Assembly (NCBI GenBank): GCA_018267365.1
Contig: JAFDYQ010000005.1
Span: 1 to 64,000, forward strand
Direction of reading: 5' to 3'
Length of the DNA stretch: 64,000 nucleotides
Source: Bacteroidota bacterium
GTDB lineage: Bacteria; Bacteroidota; Bacteroidia; Chitinophagales; LD1
A program made the position numbers and the translations under genes. The notes under the pieces were generated by a model. It was not told the DNA's origin. It was given only the letters and a program-made list of their open reading frames with translations, and searched no databases. This document shows positions 61,835 through 64,000 of the stretch, piece after piece; position 1 is the stretch's first letter; the number at the start of each line of letters is the position of its first letter.

Positions 61835-63325
61835 ATGGATACATTGCATAGCCTGGTCCAGTGTCTCAATAAAGAAGAGATCCGCTTCTACAAGCTCTAT
61901 TCACAGCGCTACATCACCGGACAGGATTCCTTGGGCAATCAGCTCTTTGACCTAATGCGCAAAGAGGCCACGGCATACAATGACCAGAACACATTTGAGA
62001 AGTTATATACCGCCAAAGGAGATAAAAACACTTACTACCGGCTAAAGAACAGGCTACAGCACGATCTCTGCGACTCCCTGACCATGCTTCACTTTGACAA
62101 GGATGAGGCGAATGAGCTATACCGCTACATCTGTGTGTACAATATCCTCTATGCAAAACAGAAGTATGAGCTGGCCCATTACTTCATACGTCAGGCAGAG
62201 AAAAAAGCTGAACAAAGCAACAATCCCGAACTACTCGATATCATCTACTCCAATATCGTAAAGCTGTCTAATCATATCTTGAAGATCAACCCAGAGGAAT
62301 ACGTAGAAAAGCAATCCCAAAATGCCCTGCTGCTGAATCGCCTACGGCAAATGGACCAGGTGCTGGCAGTGCTCAACTACCGTATCAAGGTAACCCAAAA
62401 CTTTCAGAAGGGTAATGAAAACCTGCTGAAGCTGGTGGACAAAACCGTCAAGGACTTTGGCCGGGATAAGACGATCAGCGAAAACCGCAGTTTCCAGATC
62501 AAGATATACCGCGCTATCAGCCAGGCCATGGTGCAGAAGCGGAGGTTTCACGAGCTGGAGGTCTACCTGCTCAAGACCTATGACTCCTTTCAGCACCATC
62601 ACTGGCTGGACAGAGATACGCATGATGTACACCTGCAGATGCTGGTCTATATCATCAATAGCTTCCTGATGCAGAAGAAATTTGACGAGGCGCTGCAGTA
62701 CATCAAGACTTTGGGCACTGAGATGGACCGCTACGACAGGCTCCTTTATAACAAGTACCTCTTCTTTTACTATAATACGCAGCTACTTGTATACCTCGAC
62801 AAAGACTATAACAAGGCGCTATACATCCTGGACGAGTTTGAGCGCATCACGCGAAAGGCATCTAACAGCTACTATGAGCAGTTCATACACCTGAACAGGG
62901 CCATCCTGTATTTCTGGACGAAAAAATATTCTGATGCAATTCGCAGCATTATCAAACTGTACCTCAACGATCACTATAAACAGGCAGACCGCAGCTTCAA
63001 GTTTAAAATAGAGATAGCAGAGGTGATCATGCAGTACGAGGCAGGAGATGCGGACACTGCTGAAAGAAGGATCAAGCAGATCAAAAAAACCTATACAGAC
63101 CTGATGAAAGACGCCACCTTTGCAGCAGACCACGCTGTGCTGGACATACTACAGTCTCTGATAGCTGCCATACCCGCTAAACCCTCCACCCGCACCATTA
63201 CCAAAATATCAAAGCTGATAAAAAACCTGGCTGCCGAGTCTGAGGTAGATACGCATATCATAGACTATGCCCGCTGGCTGGCACCCAAGGCTGGCATAGA
63301 CCTGAAAGCACTAAGTGCTCACTGA
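61835..63325 (+). CDS. Helical-repeat (TPR-like) protein, about 495 residues
   Basis: A 496-residue soluble helical protein. N-terminal SLVQCLNKEEIRFYKLYSQR, then YYRLKNRLQHDLCDSLTML, and TPR-like pairs later (YIINSFLMQKKFDEALQYIK, YYNTQLLVYLDKDYNKALYI). Length and N-terminal pattern match the 56410-57891 product, so the two may be distant paralogs. ATG 61835 is preferred over the TTG 48 bases upstream. Function unknown. Confidence 0.75.
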   Translation: MDTLHSLVQCLNKEEIRFYKLYSQRYITGQDSLGNQLFDLMRKEATAYNDQNTFEKLYTAKGDKNTYYRLKNRLQHDLCDSLTMLHFDKDEANELYRYICVYNILYAKQKYELAHYFIRQAEKKAEQSNNPELLDIIYSNIVKLSNHILKINPEEYVEKQSQNALLLNRLRQMDQVLAVLNYRIKVTQNFQKGNENLLKLVDKTVKDFGRDKTISENRSFQIKIYRAISQAMVQKRRFHELEVYLLKTYDSFQHHHWLDRDTHDVHLQMLVYIINSFLMQKKFDEALQYIKTLGTEMDRYDRLLYNKYLFFYYNTQLLVYLDKDYNKALYILDEFERITRKASNSYYEQFIHLNRAILYFWTKKYSDAIRSIIKLYLNDHYKQADRSFKFKIEIAEVIMQYEAGDADTAERRIKQIKKTYTDLMKDATFAADHAVLDILQSLIAAIPAKPSTRTITKISKLIKNLAAESEVDTHIIDYARWLAPKAGIDLKALSAH

Positions 63326-63372
63326 AAGATTTAATAACAGTTCTTATCACTTTTGCTTATTACCTTCGTATT

Positions 63373-64000
63373 ATGAGACGATTGACTTGTGTGCTTATTG
63401 TAATAATGAGTGTGTTGTTGTGCTCCTTTCGCGCGGTGCAGGAGAAGCCGCTGAAGATAGCGCTGCTGAAGTATAACGGCGGCGGTGACTGGTATGCCAA
63501 TCCGACCTCGCTGCCTAACCTGGTGAAGTACTGCAATGAGAACCTGGGCACTAACATAGAGACCGATCCCCCTACGGTGGAGGTGGGCAGTGCGGAGCTG
63601 TTCAACTATCCCTTTGTGCATATGACGGGTCATGGCAATGTAGTGTTCAATGACCAAGAGACGGAGAACCTGCGCAACTACCTGATAGGTGGCGGCTTCC
63701 TGCATGCAGATGACAACTATGGCATGGACAAGTTCATCAGGCCGCAGCTGGACAAACTAATACCGGGGTCCAAGCTGGTAGAGCTGCCCTTCTCACACCC
63801 TATCTTTCATCAGAAGTATGACTTCCCCAAGGGGCTACCTAAGATACATGAACATGATGGCAAGGCGCCGCAGGCCTTTGGCCTTTTCTATCAGGGACGG
63901 CTGGTAGTACTCTACACCTATGAGTGCGACCTGGGCGACGGGTGGGAAGATCAGGACGTGCACAAGGACCCCGAGGAGGTGCGCCAGAAGGCACTGAAGA
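63373..64000 (+). CDS. DUF4159 domain protein, 3' end outside window
   Basis: 209 codons are visible, running off the right edge. Signal peptide MRRLTCVLIVIMSVLLCSFRA is followed by KPLKIALLKYNGGGDWYANP, FPFVHMTGHGNVVF-like text (NYPFVHMTGHGNVVF), LIGGGFLHADDNYGMDKFI and PFSHPIFHQKYDFPKGLPKI. This is the DUF4159 pattern, often found near aerotolerance (Bat) and MoxR genes in Bacteroidota. A glutamine-amidotransferase-like fold is the usual prediction. Confidence 0.85.
   Translation, partial: MRRLTCVLIVIMSVLLCSFRAVQEKPLKIALLKYNGGGDWYANPTSLPNLVKYCNENLGTNIETDPPTVEVGSAELFNYPFVHMTGHGNVVFNDQETENLRNYLIGGGFLHADDNYGMDKFIRPQLDKLIPGSKLVELPFSHPIFHQKYDFPKGLPKIHEHDGKAPQAFGLFYQGRLVVLYTYECDLGDGWEDQDVHKDPEEVRQKALK

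Noticed and set aside
1-64000. CRISPR array or known defense island
   Set aside because: No regularly spaced repeat-spacer pattern and no cas, restriction-modification or toxin-antitoxin genes were recognised.

Overview
The window reads as a Bacteroidota chromosome, probably order Chitinophagales. It encodes four secreted proteins with type IX secretion (T9SS) C-terminal tails, GldC, a TonB-dependent receptor with a carboxypeptidase-like N-domain, menaquinone genes (menB/D/F), DUF4105 and DUF1571 proteins, and many short-signal lipoproteins. Several promoters match the Bacteroidota TTTG / TAnnTTTG pattern, and most starts lack a Shine-Dalgarno sequence. Genus and species cannot be fixed from the sequence alone.

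Region A (1 to about 11.5 kb) is an AT-richer mobilizable element. Its left part carries two tiny single-pass membrane proteins, a strong terminator, and a three-gene translationally coupled cargo operon (962-3887) ending in a large secreted WG-repeat protein. A seven-gene leftward transfer operon (9942 to 4068) follows: transglutaminase-like protein, four-helix membrane/coiled-coil protein, vWA-like lipoprotein, small membrane protein, VirD4/TraG-type coupling protein, MobC-like protein and relaxase. A hairpin cluster just past the relaxase is a candidate oriT. No integrase and no mating-channel (T4SS) genes are in the window, so the element is either mobilized in trans or continues to the left. 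A small excisionase-like HTH gene and a partner lie at the right edge. Next comes a 48-nt 3' fragment of tRNA-Met(CAT), flanked on both sides by helically phased short repeats (a probable att site), and then an intact tRNA-Arg(TCT).

Region B (11.7-64 kb) is core chromosome with higher GC and dense gene packing. It holds fatty-acid and pterin genes (fabD, folE, queD, accC), a dicarboxylate/amino-acid symporter, rpe plus a TonB receptor, and an rfbC-rfbD-cysQ run. A phosphonatase-like hydrolase sits beside a DUF5690 transporter. Further on are menF-menD-menB, gldC, purM, a macro-domain protein and a DAHP synthase. An unusual epimerase-CBS fusion is followed by a thioredoxin/YyaL protein, two Nudix hydrolases, pyrE, DUF4105, YqgE, lolA-ftsK and a glycosyltransferase/LpxH-like pair. 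Two similar-sized helical-repeat proteins and a partial DUF4159 gene complete the region.

The most interesting points are: (1) the accessory transglutaminase/vWA/membrane module co-transcribed with DNA-transfer genes; (2) the WG-repeat cargo operon, in which two neighbouring proteins share a conserved 21-residue segment; (3) the doubly flanked tRNA fragment; (4) the epimerase-CBS fusion with an altered active-site floor and a base-composition step at the domain boundary; and (5) a strict two-class pattern of convergent gene ends (stop codons abutting or nearly so, or separated by a strong terminator).
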